Below, piece after piece: positions 5,961 through 12,735 of a DNA stretch of 14,485 nt (its first letter is position 1; each line of letters opens with the position of its first letter). Made by a program: the position numbers and the translations under genes. Source of the DNA: an uncultured Collinsella sp. (GTDB taxonomy: Bacteria > Actinomycetota > Coriobacteriia > Coriobacteriales > Coriobacteriaceae). Below the pieces are notes generated by a model, which was given only the letters and a program-made list of their open reading frames with translations, did no database searches and was not told the DNA's origin. The stretch covers positions 1 through 14,485 of the forward strand of contig CAAFGE010000035.1 in NCBI GenBank assembly GCA_900762355.1, written 5' to 3'.

Positions 5961-6789
5961 TGATGGCCTCCTTATGGGCAGCGAAATCGGCGATGATCTG
6001 GGCATATTCCTCGTCGTTGGGCAGATGGTGATGCCAGCCGGCCTTGTCCTCCATGACGGGCGAGCCGTAGCCCTTCACCGTATTGAGGATGATGACCGTG
6101 GGCTTACCCTTGGTCTCGGCCGCAAGCGTCAGCGCGGCGTCGATGGCCTGGACGTCGTTGCCTGGAATGGACAGCACGTTCCAACCGAAGGCGGCCCAGC
6201 GCTCCTCCTGCGAATCCTGCTTCATGACATCCTCGGTGCTGCCGCTGATCTGCAGGCGGTTGCGGTCCACGAGCGCGCACAGGTTATCGAGCTGGTAGTT
6301 GCCGCCGCTCATGGCGCCCTCCCAGACCGAGCCCTCGGCAAGCTCGCCGTCGCCCATGATGGTGTAGACGCGGTAGTCGCGACCGTCCATCTTGCCGGCG
6401 AGCGCCATGCCCACCGCCACGGGCAGGCCGTGACCGAGCGAGCCGGAGTTCATCTCGATGCCCTTGAGCTTGTTGTTGGGGTGACCGATGTAGGGACTGC
6501 CGAACTTGGAGAAGCGGGCCTTGACGTCGTCAAGATCCAGATAGCCCTCGTGGCACAGCACCGCGTAGTAGGCCTCCATGGCGTGGCCCTTGGAGAGCAC
6601 GAAGCGATCGCGGTTGGGATCGTCGACGGTCTCGGGCGAAATGTTCAGATGGTTGGCGTAGAGGGTCATGAGGGCGTCGATCACCGACATGTCGCCGCCG
6701 ATGTGGCCGCCGGCGCCGGCCATGATGATGTCGACGCAATCGCGGCGGAGGTCCCAGCGCAGGGACTCAAGCTCTTCGATAGTTGCCAT
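5953..6789 (-). CDS. Transketolase, N-terminal subunit (thiamine diphosphate-binding domain)
   Basis: The 278-residue PP domain of a split transketolase. The ThDP/Mg motif starts GDG at 146-148 and closes with the Asn of VDRNRLQ (N177). SKGHAMEAYYAVL (H69) and GSLGHGLPVAVGMALAGK are further transketolase signatures. The usual substrate-phosphate/ThDP region SGHPG appears here as AGGHIGG (26-32). ATG 6789 is chosen over upstream codons because GAGGAG precedes it and MATIEELESLRWDLRRD is the normal start. It begins 2 bp after the isomerase stop and overlaps the C subunit by 8 bp, so the three genes form one tight unit. Similar split enzymes include the apulose-4-phosphate transketolase AptA/AptB pair and generic Firmicutes transketolases; sequence alone does not separate them. 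Confidence 0.93.
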   Translation of the reverse strand: MATIEELESLRWDLRRDCVDIIMAGAGGHIGGDMSVIDALMTLYANHLNISPETVDDPNRDRFVLSKGHAMEAYYAVLCHEGYLDLDDVKARFSKFGSPYIGHPNNKLKGIEMNSGSLGHGLPVAVGMALAGKMDGRDYRVYTIMGDGELAEGSVWEGAMSGGNYQLDNLCALVDRNRLQISGSTEDVMKQDSQEERWAAFGWNVLSIPGNDVQAIDAALTLAAETKGKPTVIILNTVKGYGSPVMEDKAGWHHHLPNDEEYAQIIADFAAHKEAING

Positions 6790-6791
6790 TT

Positions 6792-8192
6792 CTACTCTCC
6801 TCGCAGGTAGGCTTTGACGTCTTCTTCGATGGGGTCGTACAGGTCGGGCTGGATGCCGATGTACTTGCATGCCTCGTAGAGCACCGGCACCACGTTGGCG
6901 TGGATGGCCACGCAGTGGTGGATGTAGGGGCCCTCGACGATCTTTGCCTCGAGGCGCTTGAGGTTCTCGACCTCGACCCACAGGTAGGTGCCCATACCGG
7001 CCGGGCCGTCGATGCCGCGGGCATTGCCCAGCAGCAGCGAGTACTCGCCGTTGTCGCCGTCAAAGCGGGCAAGGGTGAGGTCGCCGTGCTTGGCCTCGGC
7101 CGTCAGCGCGCCGGGGTGATCGAAGGCCAGCGGATAGGTGAGCTTGGGCTTGACGGCCGCGCAGCTGCAGGGCCAAGGGCCGCAGTGCTGCAACAGCTCG
7201 CCGTTCTCGTTATCGGGATGGCGCACGGTCCAGTCGGCGAACATGCCGCGGTGACGGCCCAGGTCGGCGGCCTCGACCATCAGCGCGGTGATGGCGCCGT
7301 GGATATCGGTCTCGCATACGATAGGAATGCCCATCTCGTTGAGGATGGCGTTGGCGGCGCAGGGCATAATGCCCAGCTCGTCCTGCAAAGCGTTCCAGCA
7401 CTGAATGGCACCGGCGTTGCAGCCATACTTCTCGACCAAGCGCTTCATGGCGATGGCAAGACCGGCGACCGCGGGGACCTTGTCCTCGGGGATGCAGATC
7501 TCAAAGCTGTCGTTGATGTGGGCAAGCATGGCGGCCATGGCCTGCTCGTCGGCCTGGGCGTCGCGCACAGCCTGGACAAGTTCGGTCATGGGGATAGGCG
7601 AAAGCTGGATGTTGAACTTCTCGAGCAGCTCGCCCTCGTTGCACATGGTCGACCAGAAGTCGAACGGACGGGTGGCCATCTGCAGGATGCGGGTGTGCTT
7701 GAAGGTCTTGACCACGTTGCAAACGGCCAAAAAGTCCCAAACGCCGCGCTCGAACTCGGGGTCGGTCAGGCGGCAGTTGGTCATGTAGGTGAAGGGAACC
7801 TGGAAGCGGCGCAGGACCTTGCCGGTGGCGAACAGGCCGCACTGGCTATCGCGCAGGCGTGTGCCGTCGGGCTCGGGGCGCTCGTCGCGCGGACCCCACA
7901 GCAGTACGGGTAGACCGAGCTCGCGGGCAAGGCGAGCGCAAACGTACTCGGTGCCAAAGTTGGCGTGGCACAGCATAATGCCATCGACGCCCTCGGCGCG
8001 GAATTTCTTGACGATGGGCTCGATATGGCTGTCGTCGAACAGCAGGCCCTCTTCATTGATGTCGTCGATATCCACGATGTCGACGCCGATCTCGCGCAGG
8101 CGATCAGCCGTCAGGCCGCGATACTTGATTGCGTCCGGCGCGCTAAAGATACTGCGGCGCGTGGGCACAAAGCCGAGCTTGATCTTGTCCAT
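6792..8192 (-). CDS. L-fucose/L-arabinose isomerase-like sugar isomerase
   Basis: The 466-residue product belongs, as far as I recognise it, to the FucI-like isomerase group (COG2407), which is shorter than true L-fucose isomerase (about 590). Supporting segments are KIKLGFVPTRRSIFS at the N-terminus, GIMLCHANFGTE (71-82), LPVLLWGPRDERP (94-106), MPCAANAILNEMGIPIVCETDIHGAIT (276-302) and IHHCVAIHAN (424-433). E294 and D296 and a C-terminal His are candidate metal ligands, as metal-dependent aldose-ketose isomerisation is the family reaction. It is cytoplasmic, with no signal peptide. ATG 8192 is preceded by GGGGAGGA. First gene of the operon with both transketolase subunits and the kinase; its promoter region carries repeats shared with the lacI promoter. 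The substrate is unknown; an aldopentose or branched aldose is inferred from the partners. Confidence 0.82.
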   Translation of the reverse strand: MDKIKLGFVPTRRSIFSAPDAIKYRGLTADRLREIGVDIVDIDDINEEGLLFDDSHIEPIVKKFRAEGVDGIMLCHANFGTEYVCARLARELGLPVLLWGPRDERPEPDGTRLRDSQCGLFATGKVLRRFQVPFTYMTNCRLTDPEFERGVWDFLAVCNVVKTFKHTRILQMATRPFDFWSTMCNEGELLEKFNIQLSPIPMTELVQAVRDAQADEQAMAAMLAHINDSFEICIPEDKVPAVAGLAIAMKRLVEKYGCNAGAIQCWNALQDELGIMPCAANAILNEMGIPIVCETDIHGAITALMVEAADLGRHRGMFADWTVRHPDNENGELLQHCGPWPCSCAAVKPKLTYPLAFDHPGALTAEAKHGDLTLARFDGDNGEYSLLLGNARGIDGPAGMGTYLWVEVENLKRLEAKIVEGPYIHHCVAIHANVVPVLYEACKYIGIQPDLYDPIEEDVKAYLRGE

Positions 8193-8218
8193 GTACGTCC
8201 TCCCCTAATCACATGTTC

Positions 8219-8337
8219 AGTAAACAGACGCATGTTTCGTTTTGTTCTGTTTACTAAATGTTTTACTCTACTGTTTAGAAGTTTAACGCGAAATACCCGT
8301 AGACGGTAGAGAAATCAGCCTAAACGGTATGTAAACA
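8219..8337. promoter_or_regulatory. Cluster of TAAACA/TGTTTA repeats: candidate LacI operators of the isomerase operon
   Basis: AGTAAACAGA (8219-8228) and TCTGTTTACT (8246-8255) form a perfect 10-bp inverted repeat. Further copies of TGTTT(T)A follow at 8259-8265 and 8272-8277, CTAAACGG at 8320-8327 and GTAAACA at 8331-8337. The same core occurs in front of lacI. No convincing -35/-10 pair was found in this stretch. Confidence 0.6.
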
Positions 8338-8358
8338 AACTGAACATACAAGGGCATC

Positions 8359-8385
8359 AAAAAGAGGGCCCAAAGGACCCTCTCT
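8359..8385 (-). terminator. Intrinsic terminator of lacI
   Basis: On the minus strand AGAGGGTCC pairs with GGGCCCTCT (one G-U wobble) across a TTT loop and is followed by T5. It lies about 65 bp past the lacI stop and so separates lacI from the isomerase operon. Confidence 0.82.
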
Positions 8386-8449
8386 TAGTAGCGTTATGTA
8401 TGGCTGCCTTAGCGAGCTTTGCCTCCCTACGGCCCAGCGTTGCCTTTGC

Positions 8450-9460
8450 CTAGATCTCACGCACGCTTTGGCGCTCGACAAAATAGGTCGACACGGCCGT
8501 CTTGCAGGTATAGCTCTTGGGATTGCGGATGTTGCCCACCAGGCGGCGCACCGCGATCTCGCCCACCTCGTGCTTGGGAACGTGCACCGTGGTGAGCGGC
8601 GGATTGGAGAAGGCGCCCAAAGACAGATCGTCAAAGCCGATGATTGAGACATCCTCGGGGACACGTATGCCGTGCTCGTTCAGCGCGCGCATGGCGCCTA
8701 CGGCGAGCACGTCGTTTTCGGCAAAGAAAGCCGTCGGCAGGTCGTCGCGCGAGACGCTGTCGAGCCATACGCCCATGTCGCGATAAGCACCTTCGAGCGT
8801 GGTGCCCAATGTGACGCGCCATGTCGGGTTGGCCTCAAGGTCCGCATCCTCAAGCGCTTGGCGATAGCCGCGCTCGCGATCCTTAAAGTTGCGGATGCGA
8901 AGGTCGCCTGCCAGATAGCCGATTTGCTTGTGACCCTTCTCGATAAGGTAGTCCACGGCGCGCAGCACCGAGTCGGTGTTGGCAATGACTACGGCATCGA
9001 AGTACTGACGATCGCTCCAGCCATCGAGCACGATCAAGTGGGCGGCAGCGTTGGCGAACAAGGCATAGTCTTCCTCACCCAGCTCGGTACCCATCAGCAC
9101 GATGGCGGCCGACGGGTCGGCGATCAGGCCCTCGACCTGCGGGCGCGCGGCGTCCAGGTCGCTAAAGTCGAGCGAGACAAAGCTCGTGCTCATGCCGTGG
9201 CGACGCGCCTGGCGCTCCACGCCCTCGATGACCGCGGGATGGAAGGTGCTCTCGTCCAGGATGGCGCCCGTCTTGCGCGCAAGCACAAACTGGATGCTCT
9301 CGAGCTGCGTCGACTGCTGATAGCCAAGCGACTGCGCGCACTCCAGGATGACCTTGGCGGTCTCCTCGCTCACGCTGCGCTTGCGGTTGAGCGCGTTGGA
9401 CACGGTTGCGGGCGAAAAGCCGGTAATGCGGCTGATCTCGCGGACGCTTGCTTTAGCCAT
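8450..9460 (-). CDS. LacI-family transcriptional regulator
   Basis: A 336-residue repressor-type protein. The N-terminal HTH is clear: VREISRITGFSPATVSNALNRKRSVSEETAKVI (6-38) with recognition helix SPATVSNALN. A periplasmic-binding-protein-like sensor domain follows, with PTAFFAENDVLAVGAMRALNEHGIRVPEDVSIIGFDDLSLG as the typical C-terminal subdomain. The hinge is unusual: between GYQ (46-48) and the first sensor strand (IQFVL) only about 7 residues occur, and the canonical PNxxARxL helix is missing. ATG 9460 is used because AGGGGG lies just upstream. It is transcribed in the same direction as, and directly upstream of, the isomerase operon, and both promoter regions share TAAACA repeats. It most likely represses itself and that operon in response to a sugar or sugar phosphate from the pathway. 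Confidence 0.92.
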   Translation of the reverse strand: MAKASVREISRITGFSPATVSNALNRKRSVSEETAKVILECAQSLGYQQSTQLESIQFVLARKTGAILDESTFHPAVIEGVERQARRHGMSTSFVSLDFSDLDAARPQVEGLIADPSAAIVLMGTELGEEDYALFANAAAHLIVLDGWSDRQYFDAVVIANTDSVLRAVDYLIEKGHKQIGYLAGDLRIRNFKDRERGYRQALEDADLEANPTWRVTLGTTLEGAYRDMGVWLDSVSRDDLPTAFFAENDVLAVGAMRALNEHGIRVPEDVSIIGFDDLSLGAFSNPPLTTVHVPKHEVGEIAVRRLVGNIRNPKSYTCKTAVSTYFVERQSVREI

Positions 9461-9521
9461 CGTTCCCCCTAGCATCGGTCGCGGCCGAGCATCGTGGCTT
9501 GACCGCCCCGTGGCTCGGCAA

Positions 9522-9589
9522 CTAAACGACCGCAAATTCAATCTAAACAGAATAGTAAATGTTTAATAGCTAGTTTAGCCTGTTGTCAA
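9522..9589 (-). promoter_or_regulatory. lacI promoter with candidate auto-operators
   Basis: The minus strand has a perfect TTGACA at 9589-9584; at 17-18 bp beyond it lie only weak -10 candidates (TTAAAC/TAAACA). Overlapping or close by are copies of the motif seen before the isomerase: CTAAACG (9522-9528), TCTAAACAGA (9542-9551), AGTAAATGTTTA (9554-9565) and AGTTTAG (9572-9578). Operators on the -10 region fit autorepression. Confidence 0.55.
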
Positions 9590-9642
9590 GCGAAGTGGCA
9601 CGACTATTCCCCCAACGGGCGCATTTGTCCATCTTAACGTTA

Positions 9643-11061
9643 TTACGCAAGGTCTTCGCCATTGCTTGCTATTACGCGTCGGTACCATTCGAAGCTTTTC
9701 TTTTTACGTCTCTCAAACGAGCCCGCACCGCTATCGTCTCGATCGACATAGATAAACCCGTAGCGCTTACGCATCTGTCCTGTGGCGACCGAAACCAAAT
9801 CGATCGGGCCCCAACAGGTATATCCCATGAGTTCCACCCCGTCGAGCTCGACGGTCTCCCTCATCGCCTCGATGTGGGCCCGCAGGTATTCAACTCGATT
9901 GTCGTCTTCTATTTCACCCGAATCTTCCGGCACATCAGGAGCACCCAAACCGTTTTCGACGATGAACAGCGGCTTTTGATAGCGATCCCAGATTTCATTC
10001 ATGGTGACGCGCAGCCCTTTGGGGTCGATAAACCTCCCCCAAGGCTCCTGTTTTAGATACGGATTAGGCGCCGAGCGAAGAAGGTTCGAATCGAACTGAC
10101 CTTCCGCATGCGCTTTTGCGACGCGCGTCGAGTAATACGAAAACGAGACGAAATCGACCAGGTTTGCAGCCAGTACTTCGCGGTCATCATCCCGATAGGG
10201 CACCTCAAAACCATGGCGGGCGTATTCCTTGAGAACATAGCTCGGGTACGCACCGCGCACCTGGACGTCGGTAAACATGTAATGGCTGCGATTCTCAGCC
10301 TGCGCAGCCAGCACATCGTCCGGATCACATGTAGCCGGATAGAAGACACCTGCGTTGAGCATGCAACCGATCTTCGCCCCAGGGCACAGTTCATGACACG
10401 CCCCGACCGCACGGGCGCTCGCAACCAATACATGGTGCACGGCCGTGTGAACCGTTGCATAGCGATTCTCCCCTTGCTCGAAGATGATCCCCGCCGCCAT
10501 AAAGCACGCCTGCGTCATGATGTTGATCTCGTTAAAGGTCAGCCAATAATTGACCAATCCCCGATAGCGCTCGAACACGGTACGCGAATATCGCTCGAAC
10601 AGGTCGACCAACCTGCGATCGCGCCATCCGCCATACGCATCGACGAGATGCATGGGGACATCATAGTGGTTGAGCGTCACCAAAGGCTCAATGTCATGCG
10701 CGCGACACGTCCTAAAAACATCCTCGTAAAAGGCAAGGCCTTCTTCATTGGGCTCGGCTTCGTCTCCTTTGGGAAAAATGCGGCTCCAGGCGATTGATAA
10801 GCGCAGGCATTTAAAACCCATCTGGGCAAACAGTTCAATATCCTGCTTGTACCTATGGTAAAAATCAATGCCCTTGCGAGCGGGATAGAAGCTGTCGGGT
10901 GCCAACGCACGCGGATCAAGGTCTCCCCGCATGACGTCCATGCGTTGATCGCCAAACGGCAGCATGTCGGAATTGGCTAAACCGCGACCGCCTTCGTTCC
11001 ATCCTCCCTCGCACTGGTTTGCAGCCAGAGCCCCGCCCCATAAAAAATCTTCTCTAAACAT
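9643..11061 (-). CDS. GH1 6-phospho-beta-glucosidase (second copy, in the PTS operon)
   Basis: A 472-residue cytoplasmic GH1 enzyme of full length. It opens MFREDFLWGGALAANQCEGG; acid/base Glu is E178 in LTFNEIN and nucleophile Glu is E369 in LFIVENGLGAPD. S424, K432 and Y434 in LVSVATGQMRKRYGF are the expected 6-phosphate-binding residues. The ATG at 11061 is chosen because FREDFLWGG is the family start and AGAAAGGA lies upstream; the reading frame extends further up without family similarity. Third gene of the licT-EIIBC-GH1 operon, so it should act on the beta-glucoside 6-phosphate made by the EIIBC. It is a paralogue of the GH1 gene at 364-1794. No clear terminator follows it before lacI; only a weak CCC/GGGG stem without a U-run was seen. 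Confidence 0.94.
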   Translation of the reverse strand: MFREDFLWGGALAANQCEGGWNEGGRGLANSDMLPFGDQRMDVMRGDLDPRALAPDSFYPARKGIDFYHRYKQDIELFAQMGFKCLRLSIAWSRIFPKGDEAEPNEEGLAFYEDVFRTCRAHDIEPLVTLNHYDVPMHLVDAYGGWRDRRLVDLFERYSRTVFERYRGLVNYWLTFNEINIMTQACFMAAGIIFEQGENRYATVHTAVHHVLVASARAVGACHELCPGAKIGCMLNAGVFYPATCDPDDVLAAQAENRSHYMFTDVQVRGAYPSYVLKEYARHGFEVPYRDDDREVLAANLVDFVSFSYYSTRVAKAHAEGQFDSNLLRSAPNPYLKQEPWGRFIDPKGLRVTMNEIWDRYQKPLFIVENGLGAPDVPEDSGEIEDDNRVEYLRAHIEAMRETVELDGVELMGYTCWGPIDLVSVATGQMRKRYGFIYVDRDDSGAGSFERRKKKSFEWYRRVIASNGEDLA

Positions 11062-11144
11062 TATGGTGTCGTCCTTTCTATCAAATTCCCGGCCCACACT
11101 GTCGAACGCAACGGACTCGGCAAGTGCCGCGCAACAGCACAGTA

Positions 11145-11179
11145 CCGTTGCGCGGCCAAGGGGTCGGACCGCGCAACGG
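11145..11179. repeat. Perfect 11-bp-arm hairpin between EIIBC and GH1
   Basis: CCGTTGCGCGG (11145-11155) and CCGCGCAACGG (11169-11179) are exact reverse complements with a 13-nt loop; a third partial copy, CCGCGCAAC, occurs at 11127-11135. No T-run follows on the minus strand, so it is more likely an mRNA-stability or processing element between the permease and hydrolase genes than a terminator. Confidence 0.7.
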
Positions 11180-11207
11180 CTGGGGAGCATATTTGTGTAG
11201 TAGCCTC

Positions 11208-12656
11208 TTATGCCTCGACGGATTCAACGGCCTCAGAATCGCCGCTCTTGGACTTCAACGGCATCTTCTCCTGTCCTTCAAATCCAAAAATCATCGCCAA
11301 CGCAAACGTCACGGCACCGCCAGCAAGACACCCGATGGTGCCAGGGATGATATCCTGAGCAAACATGAGCACGTTCATCCATGGGAAACCAACGCCAGTG
11401 AAGATATAGACGTTGGCATGAAGAAGGCTTACCAGCAGACCACCGACAGCACCACCAATCATGTTCCAGGCAAGAGCCTTCTTGTCGCGAAACAGGATGC
11501 CGTAGATGATGGGCTCACTCACGCGACCGAAGGCATAGGTGATGAACAAGTTCCAGCCCGTGGCTCGACTCTCCTTGTCCTTAGCGCGCAGGCCATAGGC
11601 GAGCGCGATGGCAAGCGTGGTGTAGGCTACAACCGCGGTGCCGGGGTATAAGATGGCGTCGTAACCGTTCTGGAGCGCGGCGGGCAATATGGCGGTATAG
11701 ATCGGCACGTGCATGCCGGTGGCGATGATCAGATTCCAGAATGCGCCGATAACCGCGGTCGCAGCGGGACCGGCAACAGAGGCGAGCCAAATGATGAAAT
11801 CGGCCACAAGGCCCATGACAAATTGGACGGCAGGGCCGCAGAGGCACAGCGCGACCGGCAACATCACGAGCACCGTACCCACGGGTACGATCAGAATGCG
11901 CAACATATCAGGCGAGATCTTCTTAAAGAAGCGCTCAACATAGGACTGGACCCAGGTGATCAAGATGACCGGAAGAACAGCCTGGGTGTAGTTGACGAGC
12001 TGCATGGGGATGCCGAAGACGCTGAAAGGCTTTCCGTCCTCAACAATAGCGAGCATGTCGGGATAAATCATCACAACAGCGATGAGCAGTGCCAGCACAG
12101 GACTCGTTTTGAACTTCTTAGCCGAGCTATAGGCGGCAAACACCGGGAAGTAGTAATACGCCGCATCGCCCACCAGGGAAAGGATCCGATACAGGTCGCT
12201 CGTTTCGGACATAAAACCGGCGCCTTCGGGCCCAAACAGAATAACGAGCATCTTGAAGATACCGGCGACACAAAAGATCGGAAGGATCGGGGTGATAGCG
12301 CCGCTCACGGCATCGAGCAGCTGATTGAAGAGGTGCTTGGGCGCCAAGCGCTCCTTCCAGCTAAGCTGAGGGCCATCGAGTTCCTCGTCAATCGATACCG
12401 TGACCTCGAATCCGCCCTGCTTACAAACCTCGTCGTAGACCTTGTCGACCGTGGGCCCGACCACCAGCTGCACCTGCCCTCCGGCGTGCACGACGCTGAT
12501 GATAGACGAGATGTCCTCAAGCTTCTCATCATTCGAGAGGCTTTCATCCTTGAGGTTGAAGCGCAGGCGCGTCATGCAATGCGTAACCGAAGCCACGTTT
12601 TCCGCCCCGCCCACAGTGGAGAGAATCTGCTCTGCCACCTTTTTGTAATTTGCCAT
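11208..12656 (-). CDS. PTS beta-glucoside transporter subunit EIIBC
   Basis: A 482-residue membrane protein of the glucose/beta-glucoside PTS superfamily. The N-terminal EIIB domain (about 1-80) has its phosphorylatable Cys at C27 in SVTHCMTRLRF. The EIIC domain (from about residue 98 at HLFNQLLDAVSGAITPILPIF) has around ten hydrophobic segments and the GRVSEPIIYGI motif, a variant of the usual G-I/V-T/S-E-P-A-IYG. No C-terminal EIIA is fused, as in BglF/BglP; the protein ends after the last membrane segment with a short KS-rich, acidic tail, so an EIIA must act in trans. Two ATGs are adjacent (12659 and 12656); the second fits the AAAGGAG spacing better. Gene order licT-EIIBC-GH1 is the classical beta-glucoside operon. 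The likely cargo is a beta-glucoside (cellobiose, salicin or arbutin class), phosphorylated at C6 on entry. Confidence 0.92.
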   Translation of the reverse strand: MANYKKVAEQILSTVGGAENVASVTHCMTRLRFNLKDESLSNDEKLEDISSIISVVHAGGQVQLVVGPTVDKVYDEVCKQGGFEVTVSIDEELDGPQLSWKERLAPKHLFNQLLDAVSGAITPILPIFCVAGIFKMLVILFGPEGAGFMSETSDLYRILSLVGDAAYYYFPVFAAYSSAKKFKTSPVLALLIAVVMIYPDMLAIVEDGKPFSVFGIPMQLVNYTQAVLPVILITWVQSYVERFFKKISPDMLRILIVPVGTVLVMLPVALCLCGPAVQFVMGLVADFIIWLASVAGPAATAVIGAFWNLIIATGMHVPIYTAILPAALQNGYDAILYPGTAVVAYTTLAIALAYGLRAKDKESRATGWNLFITYAFGRVSEPIIYGILFRDKKALAWNMIGGAVGGLLVSLLHANVYIFTGVGFPWMNVLMFAQDIIPGTIGCLAGGAVTFALAMIFGFEGQEKMPLKSKSGDSEAVESVEA

Positions 12657-12702
12657 CATTGGCTCCTTTGCACAATCTTGGCTTACTGTTCGAATCGGCA
12701 AA

Positions 12703-12735
12703 GGTCATGCCCCGAATGGCTACGGGTTACAATCC
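12703..12735 (-). promoter_or_regulatory. RAT-like antiterminator site spanning the licT stop codon
   Basis: The minus strand reads GGATTGTAAC, then a CCG...CGG stem with an 8-nt loop, then GGCATGACC. This keeps the GGATTGTTAC...GGC....CC frame of ribonucleic antiterminator (RAT) sequences bound by BglG/LicT proteins. The licT stop codon TAA is inside it. No clear terminator with a U-run follows, so whether it works in antitermination before the EIIBC gene is open. Confidence 0.55.

Noticed and set aside
6789..6981. N-terminal extension of the transketolase N subunit (64 extra residues)
   Set aside because: The extension is Arg/Pro-rich, overlaps the isomerase coding end, and the internal ATG at 6789 has a GAGGAG site and the family-typical start.
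6783..7913. 376-codon plus-strand frame opposite the isomerase
   Set aside because: A shadow of the isomerase frame; no motifs or start signals.
5019..8192. Sulfoquinovose transketolase pathway
   Set aside because: Split transketolase plus isomerase recalls that route, but no sulfoquinovosidase, sulfosugar isomerase set or sulfonate exporter is present, and an FGGY kinase is not expected there.
11062..11190. N-terminal extension of the second GH1 protein, which could look like a signal sequence
   Set aside because: GH1 6-phospho enzymes are cytoplasmic, the FREDFLWGG start is at 11061 and has its own ribosome site, and the extension covers the intergenic hairpin.
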